DNA of 64,000 nt, taken from Archivesica marissinica (lineage: Eukaryota; Mollusca; Bivalvia; Venerida; Vesicomyidae). The notes below the pieces were generated by a model, which was not told where the DNA came from, searched no databases, and saw only the letters and a program-made list of their open reading frames with translations. The stretch is from positions 29,434,562 to 29,498,561 of the forward strand of contig CM026401.1 in the NCBI GenBank assembly GCA_014843695.1, given 5' to 3'. How positions within the stretch are numbered: the stretch's first letter is position 1; each line of letters begins with the position of its first letter. The translations under genes and the position numbers were made by a program. This document shows, piece after piece, positions 36,581 through 46,936 of the stretch.

Positions 36581-37402
36581 CCATTGCTGTGGCAACTAAG
36601 GACCATTTCAATTCTTACTCCGCATATAACATGCCTATTATAATATAATAGTTATTATTCCCAAACAATCATGGAAATATGGGAGAATCATACTATAGTA
36701 AAACCCGTGAATAATCTTGCTATATTCTCTCATGTGTGGAATATAATATATTGTTAATGTGACGCTTTAATTGCCCCAGCAGTGAAATAACCTGTATTAA
36801 TGGTAGAAGCAATCTCGCAGCTGTAGGAGTACTCACAATTTATTAATATGGCAATCAAAATCCACAACACTGTAATATCAATTTATCTTATCAATTTATT
36901 TCAATATCAGGACAAAATTAATCCCATATATTTCATAAATACTATAGCAAATTTTACTATTTTTAAGTACCGCTAATTATTATTAAGTGAACAAATATAT
37001 TCATGTACAAAACATGTATAATGATTAATTTATTGGGGACGCCAATGCGTAACAATTACTCGGGACACACATTTGTGATCGAGTACTCCGGAACGATCTT
37101 TTTATTCTTGGCTAGATGTATTATTCATAACGTATGTTTGCTTTAATTTCAGATATTTGGTAAGTATTTCGGATGTGGCATGTCCAAATACAGACTCTAT
37201 TTCATCCGATTGTGTCATGAAAACATTCCATTTTAAAATGAAGCTAAACCCAGACAAAATGAAACAACCCTTTAGGGCATAATTAAAGGCACTGAGTTTT
37301 GAAGTTAGGTAGGTAGGTAGGAAAATATTATTGTTTTTAAAACAACATTTTCATACGACGATAGATTCGGTGTAAGAAACAACTGTCAGACACGCTTCGT
37401 AT
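36581..37402. other. Single-copy island
   Basis: AT-rich, with no coding region I can support. A short GTAG microsatellite (GGTAGGTAGGTAGG) lies at about 37307-37320. Nothing else recognised. Confidence 0.5.
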
Positions 37403-37550
37403 GCCCCGCTGGAGCAGTTACGATTGTGCCCTAAGGCAAGGCATTTAAATTCCACATGCCTCTTCTCTCTCCTTCGTGGCGATGGATTCCATTAAGAATG
37501 AGGTCTTGAGAGTGATTAATATAAGTTGTAAGAACTTGTTTCGTAATTGA
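37403..37550 (+). mobile_element. SINE type C, 5'-truncated copy
   Basis: It starts inside the head at GCCCCGCTGGAGCAG and continues through ACGATTGTGCC, AAGGCAAGGCATTTAAATTC, GATGGATTCCATTAAGAAT and a 3' tail GAGAGTGATTAATATAAG. The same order is seen, reversed, at 59954-60155. The A-box part is missing. Confidence 0.75.
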
Positions 37551-37626
37551 GCTGATCAAATTATATAAATTAAAGAATAGCTGCTAATGCACTACTATTT
37601 TACTCTCAAGTAATCATTAATCATCA

Positions 37627-37672
37627 ATGGAAGCCGGGTTCGATCCTTGAATGTGATTTGGTACGGTGGTAA
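37627..37672 (+). mobile_element. SINE type B fragment
   Basis: AAGCCGGGTTCGATCCT followed by TGTGATTTGGTACGGTGGT matches the junction between tRNA-like head and body of the fuller copy at 37871-38100. The rest is not recognisable. Confidence 0.55.
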
Positions 37673-37870
37673 TTGGATTTTCATCCAATAATTTGTCCAC
37701 AATTGGTGGCGACATTTTAACTAATATGATTGGATATATTAGTACAATGAAAATAAAATATGCAGAGAATATTTGTTGAAATAACAAACTGGAGTACAGG
37801 CAGAATTTGCCAAGTTTTGTGCATTCCATCAGGGGTTAATTCCATCAGGGGTTACATCTGAATCACAAAT

Positions 37871-38100
37871 TGTCCGATTAGCGCAGTGGTTAGAGCGCTC
37901 GCTTCTCACCAATGCAGCCCGGTTTGATCCTCGGACCGGGAAGTATGTGATTTGGTACGGTGGTCGCCAAATCGGACAAGTGGGCTTTCTCCGGTTTCCT
38001 CCCACACGAATGACCACATTTACGCTTTCATCCGCGCCAATGAGAGTGATTAATATAAGTTGTTAAAACTTGCTTCACAATCGTTGTAAAATAAATAAAG
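37871..38100 (+). mobile_element. tRNA-derived SINE, type B
   Basis: The head has acceptor-like GTCCGA pairing with TCGGAC (about 37931-37936), an A box TAGCGCAGTGG and a B-box-like GGTTTGATCC. The body contains TGTGATTTGGTACGGTGGTC and CTCCGGTTTCCTCCCACA, a kind of motif common in invertebrate SINEs. The 3' end GAGAGTGATTAATATAAG followed by AAATAAATAAAG is shared with the type C copies. The head resembles tRNA-Glu loosely. I do not assign a named family. Confidence 0.8.
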
Positions 38101-38391
38101 TTTAAACTTAAAATCACAATCCCATATATTTGTCAAGGTATCAAAAGCAACATTGAGAATTATAATGAATTATTAACGTGACAGAACGTTTGTCTTTAAA
38201 ATGTGTTTCAGTGGAGAGAATTTAATGGTATACAAATGGTACATGTTGTCATAAACAAACAAGGAAGGTTCATAAATACATGAGTAAATGTTTTAATATA
38301 AATGCAAGTTGGGCAGATTAACATAGAAACACACATTAGATGACAGGTGATAATAAATTAGTTGCTAGGTTCTCCTACATGCTCACAGACA
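38101..38391. other. Single-copy spacer between two SINEs
   Basis: AT-rich, nothing recognised. Confidence 0.5.
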
Positions 38392-38698
38392 GACTGGTAA
38401 TCCAGGGATCACAGATTCGATCCCCCATCTGACCCTAATACAATTAACATCCTTTCAGATGGGACGTTAAACCGAAGTCTCATGTTGTTGCTTTACACCG
38501 TGCACGTAAATGAACCAGAGGAGACTCTGGAATGGGTCTCTGTCTGTATCATTGCACTATCCTCCAAAAATCTAAAATGACTAATCTCTTCAGGAGGCGT
38601 CGCTCATATGGGCAACCGGTAGCGACGATAAATAAAAGTAATACACACACTAAAAACAATAAGATAAAAAAACCATTGTCCATTGTCATAATGAATAT
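38392..38698 (+). mobile_element. SINE type A, copy 2 (5'-truncated, extended tail)
   Basis: It begins within the anticodon arm (GACTGGTAATCCAGGGATC), so the A box is missing. The body and the GGGCAACCGGTAGCGACG tail match the copies at 20474 and 60911. After the ATAAATAAAAGTAA end, a further 60 bp or so (38639-38698), including AACCATTGTCCATTGTCATA, are shared with the 60911 copy but absent at 20474. A second tail fragment TAGCGACGATAAATAAA follows at about 38704-38720, so the tail looks partly duplicated. Confidence 0.85.
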
Positions 38699-38822
38699 AT
38701 ATATAGCGACGATAAATAAACGTAATACACACACAGCTCACACTCCCAATAAGAGGATATTTGTTTGTTTCAGTGTATGGTCAAATTATGCTTCACTGAA
38801 TGAACACTGAAAGCACAATTAT

Positions 38823-39414
38823 CATGAGTGGCATCAGCCACGGGAGATAATAACAGTTTTCTATGTTCATGAGTAGCATCAGCCACGGGAGATAATAACA
38901 GTTTTCTATGTTCACGAGTAGCATCAGCCACGGGAGATAATAACAGTTTTCTATGTTCATGAATAGCATCAGCCACGGGAGATAATAACAGTTTTCTATG
39001 TTCACGAGTAGCATCAGCCACGGGAGATAATAACAGTTTTCTATGTTCATGAGTAGCATCAGCCACGGGAGATAATAACAGTTTTCTATGTTCACGAGTA
39101 GCATCAGCCACGGGAGATAATAACAGTTTTCTATGTTCACGAGTAGCATCAGCCACGGGAGATAATAACAGTTTTCTATGTTCATGAGTAGCATCAGCTA
39201 TGGGAGATAATAACAGTTTTCTATGTTCACGAGTAGCATCAGCCACGGGAGATAATAACAGTTTTCTATGTTCACGAGTAGCATCAGCCACGGGAGATAA
39301 TAACAGTTTTCTATGTTCACGAGTAGCATCAGCCACGGGAGATAATAACAGTTTTCTATGTTCATGAGTAGCATCAGCCACGGGAGATAATAACAGTTTT
39401 CTATGTTCATGAGT
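38823..39414 (-). repeat. 45-bp minisatellite (about 13 units)
   Basis: The unit core is GCATCAGCCACGGGAGAT, then AATAACAGTTTTCTATGTTCA, with a CACGAG/CATGAG alternation. The 45-bp length keeps frame, so the minus strand is open in two frames, as HEHRKLLLSPVADAT and NIENCYYLPWLMLL repeats. Two simultaneously open frames argue against coding. The units are otherwise nearly identical. Confidence 0.95.
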
Positions 39415-39846
39415 GAAATATTATTCGATCATTCACTTAAACAAACATTATTTTAATTTTAGGCTGGAAAGTGTTTTTATGATAAAAACGGCACAACAGT
39501 GCTTGCTCTAAATGGTGCAAGAATGTCATGTTTAGACGACCATATACCAGTACAACATCATATATGACGTCACTGACAGCTCCAGTCCAAAAACGTTCAC
39601 ATTGACAATATTTCAACATGTAGCGGCTAGGTACCACATGTGCAACGCAGAGAGAAACAAAATGTTATTCCATTGCCTTCGTCCAGTGGAATAACACCTT
39701 TTATTTCCTGGATAAATTTCTATATTTCTTTGGAAAGCATAAAATAATTGAGTAAAAAAAATCAATAAAAAGACATAAAACATCATTTGTAGACCAGAAT
39801 TATCTTATACAACCTTTATGTAACCTTTGCCACTCAACAATTTACA
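39415..39846. other. Single-copy island
   Basis: Contains a 66-codon minus-strand frame (39437-39637) with no recognisable motif or splice context. I do not call it a gene. Confidence 0.5.
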
Positions 39847-40905
39847 ATGCCTGCTTACATGATGGAGATTTACAAAGTCTGTTTACACGGTGGAGGTTTA
39901 CAAAGCCTGTTGACACGGTGGAGGTTTACAAAGCCTGTTGACATGGTGGAGGTTTACAAAGCCTGTTTACACGGTGGAGGTTTACAAAGCCTGTTTACAC
40001 GGTGGAGGTTTACAAAGCCTGTTTACATGGTGGAGGTTTACAAAGCCTGTTGACATGGTGGAGTTTTACAAAGCCTGTTGACATGGTGGAGATTTACAAA
40101 GCCTGTTGACATGGTGGAGATTTACAAAGCCTGTTGACATGGTGGAGGTTTACAAAGCCTGTTGACATGGTGGAGATTTACAAAGCCTGTTGACACGGTG
40201 GAGTTTTACAAAGTCTGTTGACACGGTGGAGGTTTACAAAGTCTGTTGACATGGTGGAGGTTTACAAAGCCTGTTGACATGGTGGAGATTTACAAAGTCT
40301 GTTGACACGGTGGAGGTTTACAAAGCATGTTGGGAGTTTTACAAAGCCTGTTGACATGGTGGAGATTTACAAAGCCTGTTGACATGGTGGAGGTTTACAA
40401 AGCCTGTTGACACAGTGGAGATTTACAAAGCCTTTTGACATGGTGGAGGTTTACAAAGTCTGTTGACACAGTGGAGGTTTACAAAGCCTTTTGACATGGT
40501 GGAGATTTACAAAGTCTGTTGACACGGTGGAGGTTTACAAAGCATGTTGGGAGTTTTACAAAGCCTGTTGACATGGTGGAGATTTACAAAGCCTGTTTAC
40601 ACAGTGGAGGTTTACAAAGCCTGTTTACATGGTGGAGTTTTACAAAGCCTGTTGACATGGTGGAGATTTACAAAGCCTGTTGACATGGTGGAAAATTTAC
40701 AAAGCACGTTGACATGGTGGAGATTTACAAAGCCTGTTAACATGGTGGAGATTTACAAAGCCTGTTGACACAGTGGAGAATTTACAAAGCCTGTTGACAC
40801 AATGGAGAAATTACAAAGCCTATTGACATGGTGGAGATTTACAAAGCCTGTTGACATGGTGGAGATTTACAAAGCCTGTTTACACAGTGGAGGTTTACAC
40901 AGTGG
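39847..40905 (+). repeat. 28-bp minisatellite (about 38 units)
   Basis: The unit core is GGAGGTTTACAAAGCCTG followed by TTGACATGGT. Alternations are ACACGG/ACATGG/ACACAG, GGAGGTT/GGAGATT/GGAGTTT and GCCTG/GTCTG. A 20-bp unit lacking the middle (GCATGTTGGGAG) occurs twice, at about 40324 and 40542, which marks an internal duplication. Confidence 0.95.
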
Positions 40906-41301
40906 GTTCTAAAGTTGTTAAAAACAATTAAAATATCCATAATTGGAGCTAATTTACAAGTAAAAAAATAGTTCATTTGTTTACTTAGCTCTCTGCACGA
41001 TAGTGGTGAAAATAATGTCATGAAACTTCATTAGAATTGTGTCGTTACCATCAAAACATATTTCCAGAACTATTTGTAGCCTTTATATTACTGAGCGGCA
41101 AACATGTAAATAGTACCTGAATAGAATTTTAATGATATATAAAACATAAAACAATACAAACAAATGATGTAATGCACGGGAAAATATAAATACGGGAAAA
41201 TATAAATACGTACATATCATTAAATTATCACAGATTTAGTTTGTTCTATATAACATGAAGCTGATGTCAGCAAAAACTTGAACAATTACCAGCATAGGTC
41301 T
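40906..41301. other. Single-copy spacer
   Basis: AT-rich, with a small direct repeat (ACGGGAAAATATAAATAC twice at about 41177-41210). No gene supported. Confidence 0.5.
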
Positions 41302-41475
41302 GTTTGTTTGTTTGTGGATTTTACAATCACAGCTTAGCGATATGGTGACTCTCCAGTTATATGGTGGAGGAAGATGCCGGGATGCACTTCTGAGCAGAAT
41401 TCCACACCCCAGTGGGATTAGTACCTACAGAGGTGAGTCAAGGACATTAACCACCCGGCCACAGAGGCCCGCCCC
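41302..41475 (-). mobile_element. Probable SINE type D
   Basis: On the minus strand a tRNA-like start (GGCCTCTGTGGCCGGGTGG, with an A-box-like TGGCCGGGTGG) is followed by about 120 bp and an ending with AACTGGAGAGTCACC and a simple TTTG/CAAA-type tail (GTTTGTTTGTTTG on the plus strand). A short match to its 3' part lies at about 19870 on the plus strand. Only one fuller copy is present here, so the family assignment is tentative. Confidence 0.5.
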
Positions 41476-41667
41476 TCAATGCAGTTCTGTAAACACAATC
41501 ATTTACAATAAATGCAGAAAATCTAGATGCAGCAAAAATTGTAATAAGAATGAAACCATGTTTAGAAAAAATCACACAGGATGACATGTTATACATAAGC
41601 CAGCAAAACTGGTTTATTTTTAAAAACCACAGGAACTTGAAATGCTATCCATAAACTAACTGGTGTG

Positions 41668-42591
41668 AGTGGTGTCCAGCCTCTACACCTACCCCAGATC
41701 CATCAGACATAAACCCACTGGTGTCCAGCCTCTACATCTACCCCAGATCCATCATCCATAAACCCACTGGTATCCAGCCTCTACACCTACCCCAGATCCA
41801 TCATCCATAAACCCACTGGTGTCCAGCCTCTACACCTACCCCAGATCCATCATCCATAAACCCACTGGTGTCCAGCCTCTACACCTACCCCAGATCCATC
41901 ATCCATAAACCCACTGGTGTCCAGCCTCTACATCTAGCCCAGATCCATCAGACATAAACCGCTGGTGTCCAGCCTCTACACCTACCCCAGATCCATCATC
42001 CATAAACCCACTGGTGTCCAGCCTCTACACCTACCCCAGATCCATCATCCATAAACCCGCTGGTGTCCAGCATCTACACCTACCCCAGATCCATCATCCA
42101 TAAACCCGCTGGTGTCCAGCCTCTACACCTACCCCAGATCCATCATCCATAAACCCGCTGGTGTCCAGCCTCTACACCTACCCCAGATCCATCATCCATA
42201 AACCCGCTGGTGTCCAGCCTCTACACCTACCCCAGATCCATCATCCATAAACCCGCTGGTGTCCAGCCTCTACACCTACCCCAGATCCATCATCCATAAA
42301 CCCGCTGGTGTCCAGCCTCTACACCTACCCCAGATCCATCATCCATAAACCCGCTGGTGTCCAGCCTCTACACCTACCCCAGATCCATCATCCATAAACC
42401 CGCTGGTGTCCAGCCTCTACACCTACCCCAGATCCATCATCCATAAACCCGCTGGTGTCCAGCCTCTACACCTACCCCAGATCCATCATCCATAAACCCG
42501 CTGGTGTCCAGCCTCTACACCTACCCCAGATCCATCATCCATAAACCCGCTGGTGTCCAGCCTCTACACCTACCCCAGGTCCATCAGACAT
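41668..42591 (+). repeat. 49-bp minisatellite (about 19 units)
   Basis: The unit core is TGGTGTCCAGCCTCTACA, then CCTACCCCAGATCCATCA and TCCATAAACCC. The left third mostly has CCCACTGG and the right two thirds CCCGCTGG. A few units carry CAGACATAAA in place of CATCCATAAA. The right-hand units are almost identical. Confidence 0.96.
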
Positions 42592-42821
42592 CACAGTGCC
42601 GACATAAACTATGAACAAAGGTGCATTCTATGTGCTGAACATGCATTTCAAACTATTAAGAATTATTATAAGAAATTGTGAATTTGATAGTCCTCATTGT
42701 TTATATTTCACTGCACCTTTTAACCCATTTCATTCTGGATACATTTAAAGGATCTATGTTGCTTGCTACATAGCCAAGTGTCTTAGCAAGATCATCTGAA
42801 TAGCAAACAGCATAGAGCCTG
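42592..42821. other. Single-copy spacer
   Basis: AT-rich, nothing recognised. Confidence 0.5.
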
Positions 42822-42957
42822 ATCAGATGGCACATTCCGTGGTGGCTGATCTGGCTCTGACGGCACGTTCCGTGGTGGCTGATCTGGCTCTGACGGCACG
42901 TTCCGTGGTGGCTGATCTGGCTCTGACGGCACGTTCCGTGGTGGCTGATCTGGCTCT
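42822..42957 (-). repeat. 33-bp minisatellite, 4 units, proline-rich minus-strand frame
   Basis: The unit core is GTTCCGTGGTGGCTGATC. The minus strand reads EPDQPPRNVPS four times. An AG at about 42974 on that strand would give the 1-phase entry required after the candidate exon at 43367-43429, and the frame ends in a stop after SDQALCCLLFR. However, the upstream tract is a poor acceptor, no poly(A) signal is evident, and the other frames are open too. I annotate it as a repeat and record the coding possibility in the findings. Confidence 0.85.
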
Positions 42958-43070
42958 ATGTTCTTTGCAAATACTGTTTGAACAGTATCCAGAATCAAAT
43001 GGGTTACGCAAAACTAAGTGTGCTCTACTGATGTATGGTATACTGTTTATGCACCGATACAAGGGTCTGA

Positions 43071-43196
43071 GGTTATAAATCTTTTCTCAGATCTCAAACT
43101 CGAGCTCAAGTAATGTGATTGGTTGAGTCTGAGATTAATACTCAGCTGAACCAATCAGAAGCTTGAGACTGAGCTTGAGATCGGAGTTATATAACC
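43071..43196. mobile_element. Foldback (MITE-like) element, 126 bp
   Basis: Imperfect inverted repeat. The left arm starts GGTTATAAAT and carries GATCTCAAACTCGAGCTCAA and TGATTGGTT. The reverse complement of the right arm starts GGTTATATAA and carries GATCTCAAGCTC and TGATTGGTT. The arms meet at a central ATTAAT. No clear target duplication, so the transposon superfamily is unknown. Confidence 0.6.
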
Positions 43197-43272
43197 TTGG
43201 TTACAGGTGAATTATACAGCAAGTGGAGCTGCATGTACAAACTGTATTATGTTTTAATGTTCAAGTTTTTGC

Positions 43273-43300
43273 TACAACAACAACAACAACAACAACAACA
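43273..43300 (+). repeat. (CAA)n microsatellite
   Basis: About nine uninterrupted CAA triplets. Confidence 0.95.
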
Positions 43301-43366
43301 CATTTTGATATTTTGTCTCTACTACAGATGTCCAGGAACAACCGTCCTAGTGCCCTCTTCACTTGC

Positions 43367-43429
43367 CTGGCGTGTCGGCTCCCCTGGCACTGCCGGCCGA
43401 CGCCTTCCTCGGACTCATACTTCCACCAC
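43367..43429 (-). CDS. Candidate internal exon, Ser/Gly/Pro/Arg-rich (63 nt)
   Basis: On the minus strand a strong acceptor (TTCTGTTGTTTACTTACAG) precedes 63 nt of GC-rich sequence, in contrast to its surroundings. This ends at CCAG followed by GCAAGT, the classic consensus of the minor GC-AG intron class. Read in phase 1 it is open and encodes GGSMSPRKASAGSARGADTP, a disordered, basic, phospho-site-like stretch. Entry and exit are both phase 1, the same as the candidate exon at 61915-62130. Caveat: the plus strand of the same segment (43328-43431) is also open and bounded by TCTACTACAG and GTAAGT, giving a Cys-containing peptide that starts MSRNNRPSALFTCLACR. RNA would decide the strand. No domain recognised on either. 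Confidence 0.35.
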
Positions 43430-44097
43430 CTGTAAGTAAACAACAGAACTTCAAACATGGGTTACAATCATATACATTGCTATTTTATCTATTACCTCCC
43501 TTTGCAGATAAAATTTGATTTATCCCAAAATGAATATCAGTCATTTTAGTTTGAATCCTTTGATTTTACTGTTGTTCCGTAACCAGATGGTCCGGTATGA
43601 TAAATGTAATCTTATCAAAATCCTGTTAATTACTAGATAACAAATTGTTACAGTAAAGAATTCGTTGAATATTCTGTAAAATATTTGTCAGGATTTAATC
43701 ATTAAAAGATGAGAAGCAAGACAAAAATTGATAGCATGTGATGCAAATAGAGGAAACGAAAAAACATTCCGGTATTCTCATTATAGGAGTATTTATTTGT
43801 TTCTAAAATCTGTCTGTTTTTCAGAAATGTCAAAAGAAAAAAGGGTTGGTTGGCAAACTGACTTATTAAAAGCATTATTTTCAGGCCTGCTTATACACAA
43901 CATAGCTTACTCAGAGAATGATGATATTATGTTGAGAACTACATGTACTACAGTATTGATTTAGTGCAAAACTGTTCTTAGCACATATACATATAAAATC
44001 AAAAATGTTTTTCCAGGGTGGTGGGGGGGGGGGGGGGGGGTGTAGGATGCATTTTCGTAGCCCTATTTATTAGTCATTACAAATATATTCTAGTTCG
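43430..44097. other. Single-copy AT-rich island with a G run
   Basis: No supportable gene. The 78-codon plus frame at 43728-43964 has no recognisable motif. An uninterrupted run of 18 G lies at 44023-44040, preceded by GGGTGGT. Confidence 0.5.
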
Positions 44098-44232
44098 ATT
44101 CCGAAACAAGTCATTACAATGTTCCATTAATCCCTCTCGAGACCTCATCCATCGCTATGAGTGAGAAAGAATAGGCAATGACGAACTCCAGGCCTTTCGT
44201 ACCCGAGGCAAACGCACTACCACTGTGCTATC
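44098..44232 (-). mobile_element. SINE type C, diverged copy with internal deletion
   Basis: On the minus strand it has an A box TAGCACAGTGG (right end), a B-box-like region, then GACCTCATCCATCGC-equivalent text and the tail complementary to CGAAACAAGTCATTACAA. Compared with the copy at 59954-60155, about 60 bp of the body are missing. Confidence 0.7.
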
Positions 44233-44603
44233 AATATATTGTGCGAATACCATATTGTGACTTCCACAAACTGACAAAGCCCTATTTATTGACCTAATAA
44301 TACATGTAGATATGGGACACAGAATCATCTCATGTCCACAATACATTTCATTATATATAGGGGCATTTATCAGTTCATATCAGGGTATGTCACAGAGCCC
44401 GACTGGTGTATGTAGGATGCAAGGCTGTGAATGAAAATTATGAACAGAAGAAATCTGCCCAAATACTGAAAGAGGTTCATCCCAACTAAATATATATTTT
44501 CTGAACAGCTTACGGTAGATCAAATCTCACATTATTTATTGGGGCTCAGACTAGGTCAGGTCAGAATTTTGGGAAAAATGAGAAAGCGCACGATTGTGTC
44601 CTT
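44233..44603. other. Single-copy spacer
   Basis: Nothing recognised. Confidence 0.5.
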
Positions 44604-45113
44604 TACATTATACACAATGTCCTGTGTAGCTTACTGGCAAACATTATACACAATGTCCAGTGTAGCTTACTGGCAAACATTATACACAATGTCCAGTGTA
44701 GCTTACTGGCAAACATTATACACAATGTCCAGTGTAGCTTACTGGCAAACATTATACACAATGTCCAGTGTAGCTTACTGGCAAACATTATATACAATGT
44801 CCAGTGTAGCTTACTGGCAAACATTATACACAATGTCCAGTGTAGCTTACTGGCAAACATTATACACAATGTCCAGTGTAGCTTACTGGCAAACATTATA
44901 CACAATGTCCAGTGTAGCTTACTGGCAAACATTATACACAATGTCCAGTGTAGCTTACTGGCAAACATTATACACAATGTCCAGTGTAGCTTACTGGCAA
45001 ACATTATACACAATGTCCAGTGTAGCTTACTGGCAAACATTATACACAATGTCCAGTGTAGCTTACTGGCAAACATTATACACAATGTCCAGTGTAGCTT
45101 ACTGGCAAACATT
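44604..45113 (+). repeat. 36-bp minisatellite, almost invariant (14 units)
   Basis: The unit core is CAGTGTAGCTTACTGGCA, then AACATTATACACAATGTC. Apart from the first unit (CCTGTG) and one TATATACAA variant, the copies appear identical. Both strands are open because 36 is a multiple of 3: LYTMSSVAYWQT on plus and MFASKLHWTLCI on minus. The very low divergence suggests a young array. Confidence 0.97.
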
Positions 45114-45373
45114 TTATATGAAAATTGTAAACAAAACTATAAGTTCATTTTTTTAAATTATATTTTTTAGGGAATAGTGGGGGGGGGGGGGCGATGCCAG
45201 GATCTCTAGGCGACTATTTTCGCCCATGTCGCCCTCTAGAATAAGCAGCCCTGTTTATATAAAAAGAATTCGACCAAAAAAGATAAAAATCCTCTGCGAG
45301 GAAAATTCACAGTCTGTATGTACGAGTCCACAACAGTTCCGGCCAAGTCACGATTCCACAGGGACAACTGAGT
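45114..45373. other. Short island with a G run
   Basis: A run of 13 G at 45179-45191 is followed by GCGATGCCAGG. No gene. Confidence 0.6.
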
Positions 45374-46936
45374 TAAGGTACTTGTAGGTAGGTCTAGCAT
45401 GCCAAGTAGTTACGGTACTTGTAGGTAGGTCTAGCATGCCAAGTAGTTAAGGTACGTGTAGGTAGGTCTAGCATGCCAAGTAGTTAAGGTACGTGTAGGT
45501 AGGTCTAGCATGCCAAGTAGTTACGGTACTTGTAGGCAGGTCTAGCATGCCAAGTAGTTAAGGTACGTGCAGATAGGTCTAGCATGCCAAGTAGTTAAGG
45601 TACTTGTAGGTAGGTCTAGCATGCCAAGTAGTTAAAGTACTTGTAGGTAGGTCTAGCATGCCAAATAGTTAAGGTACTTGTAGGAATGTCTAGCATGCCA
45701 AGTAGTTAAGGTACTTGTAGATAGGTCTAGCATGCCAAGTAGTTAAGGTACTTGTAGGCAGGTCTAGCATGCCAAGTAGTTAAGGTACTTGTAGGTAGGT
45801 CTAGCATGCCAAGTAGTTAAGGTACTTGTAGGTAGGTCTAGCATGCCAAGTAGTTAAGGTACTTGTAGATAGGTCTAGCATGCCAAGTAGTTAAGGTACT
45901 TGTAGGTAGGTCTAGCATGCCAAGTAGTTAAGGTACGTGTAGGTAGGTCTAGCATGCCAAGTAGTTAAGGTACGTGTAGGTAGGTCTAGCATGCCAAGTA
46001 GTTACGGTACTTGTAGGTAGGTCTAGCATGCCAAGTAGTTAAGGTACGTGTAGATAGGTCTAGCATGCCAAGTAGTTACGGTACTTGTAGGCAGGTCTAG
46101 CATGCCAAGTAGTTAAGGTACTTGTAGGAATGTCTAGCATGCCAAGTAGTTAAGGTACTTGTAGATAGGTCTAGCATGCCAAGTAGTTAAGGTACTTGTA
46201 GGCAGGTCTAGCATGCCAAGTAGTTAAGGTACTTGTAGGAATGTCTAGCATGCCAAGTAGTTAAGGTACTTGTAGGAAGGTCTAGCATGCCAAGTAGTTA
46301 AGGTAATTGTAGGTAGGTCTAGCATGCCAAGTAGTTAAGGTACCTGTAGGTAGGTCTAGCATGCCAAGTAGTTAAGGTACTTGTAGGTATGTCTAGCGGT
46401 CTAGCATGCCAAGTAGTTAAGGTACTTGTAGGTATGTCTAGCATGCCAAGTAGTTAAGGTACCTGTAGGTAGGTCTAGCATGCCAAGTAGTTAAGGTACT
46501 TGTAGGTATGTCTAGCATGCCAAGTAGTTAAGGTACTTGTAGGTATGTCTAGCATGCCAAGTAGTTAAGGTACTTGTAGGTAGGTCTAGCATGCCAAGTA
46601 GTTAAGGTACTTGTAGGTAGGTCTAGCATGCCAAGTAGTTAAGGTACGTGTAGGTAGGTCTAGCATGCCAAGTAGTTAAGGTACTTGTAGGTAGGTCTAG
46701 CATGCCAAGTAGTTAAGGTACTTGTAGGTAGGTCTAGCATGCCAAGTAGTTAAGGTACTTGTAGGTAGGTCTAGCATGCCAAGTAGTTAAGGTACTTGTA
46801 GGTAGGTCTAGCATGCCAAGTAGTTAAGGTACTTGTAGGAATGTCTAGCATGCCAAGTAGTTAAGGTACTTGTAGGCAGGTCTAGCATGCCAAGTAGTTA
46901 AGGTACTTGTAGGCAGGTCTAGCATGCCAAGTAGTT
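45374..46936 (+). repeat. 37-bp minisatellite (about 42 units)
   Basis: The unit core is GGTCTAGCATGCCAAGTA, then GTTAAGGTACTTGTAGGTA. Variants include GTACGTG, GTTACGG, GTAGGCAGG, GTAGATAGG and GGAATGTC. These combinations recur in the same order along the array (for example near 45420-45560 and 45930-46090), which suggests a higher-order duplication. One unit near 46390 carries an internal partial duplication (CTAGCGGTCTAGC). Confidence 0.96.

Noticed and set aside
37871..37937. Functional tRNA-Glu gene
   Set aside because: The anticodon arm is degenerate and the sequence continues into a SINE body. No independent tRNA copy is seen.
43328..43431. Plus-strand exon with a Cys pair (starting MSRNNRPSALFTCLACR) as the preferred call
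   Set aside because: It has plausible splice sites, but the donor is preceded by CCT and not AG, no second plus-strand exon is nearby, and the minus reading matches another candidate exon in phase and composition. Kept only as an alternative.
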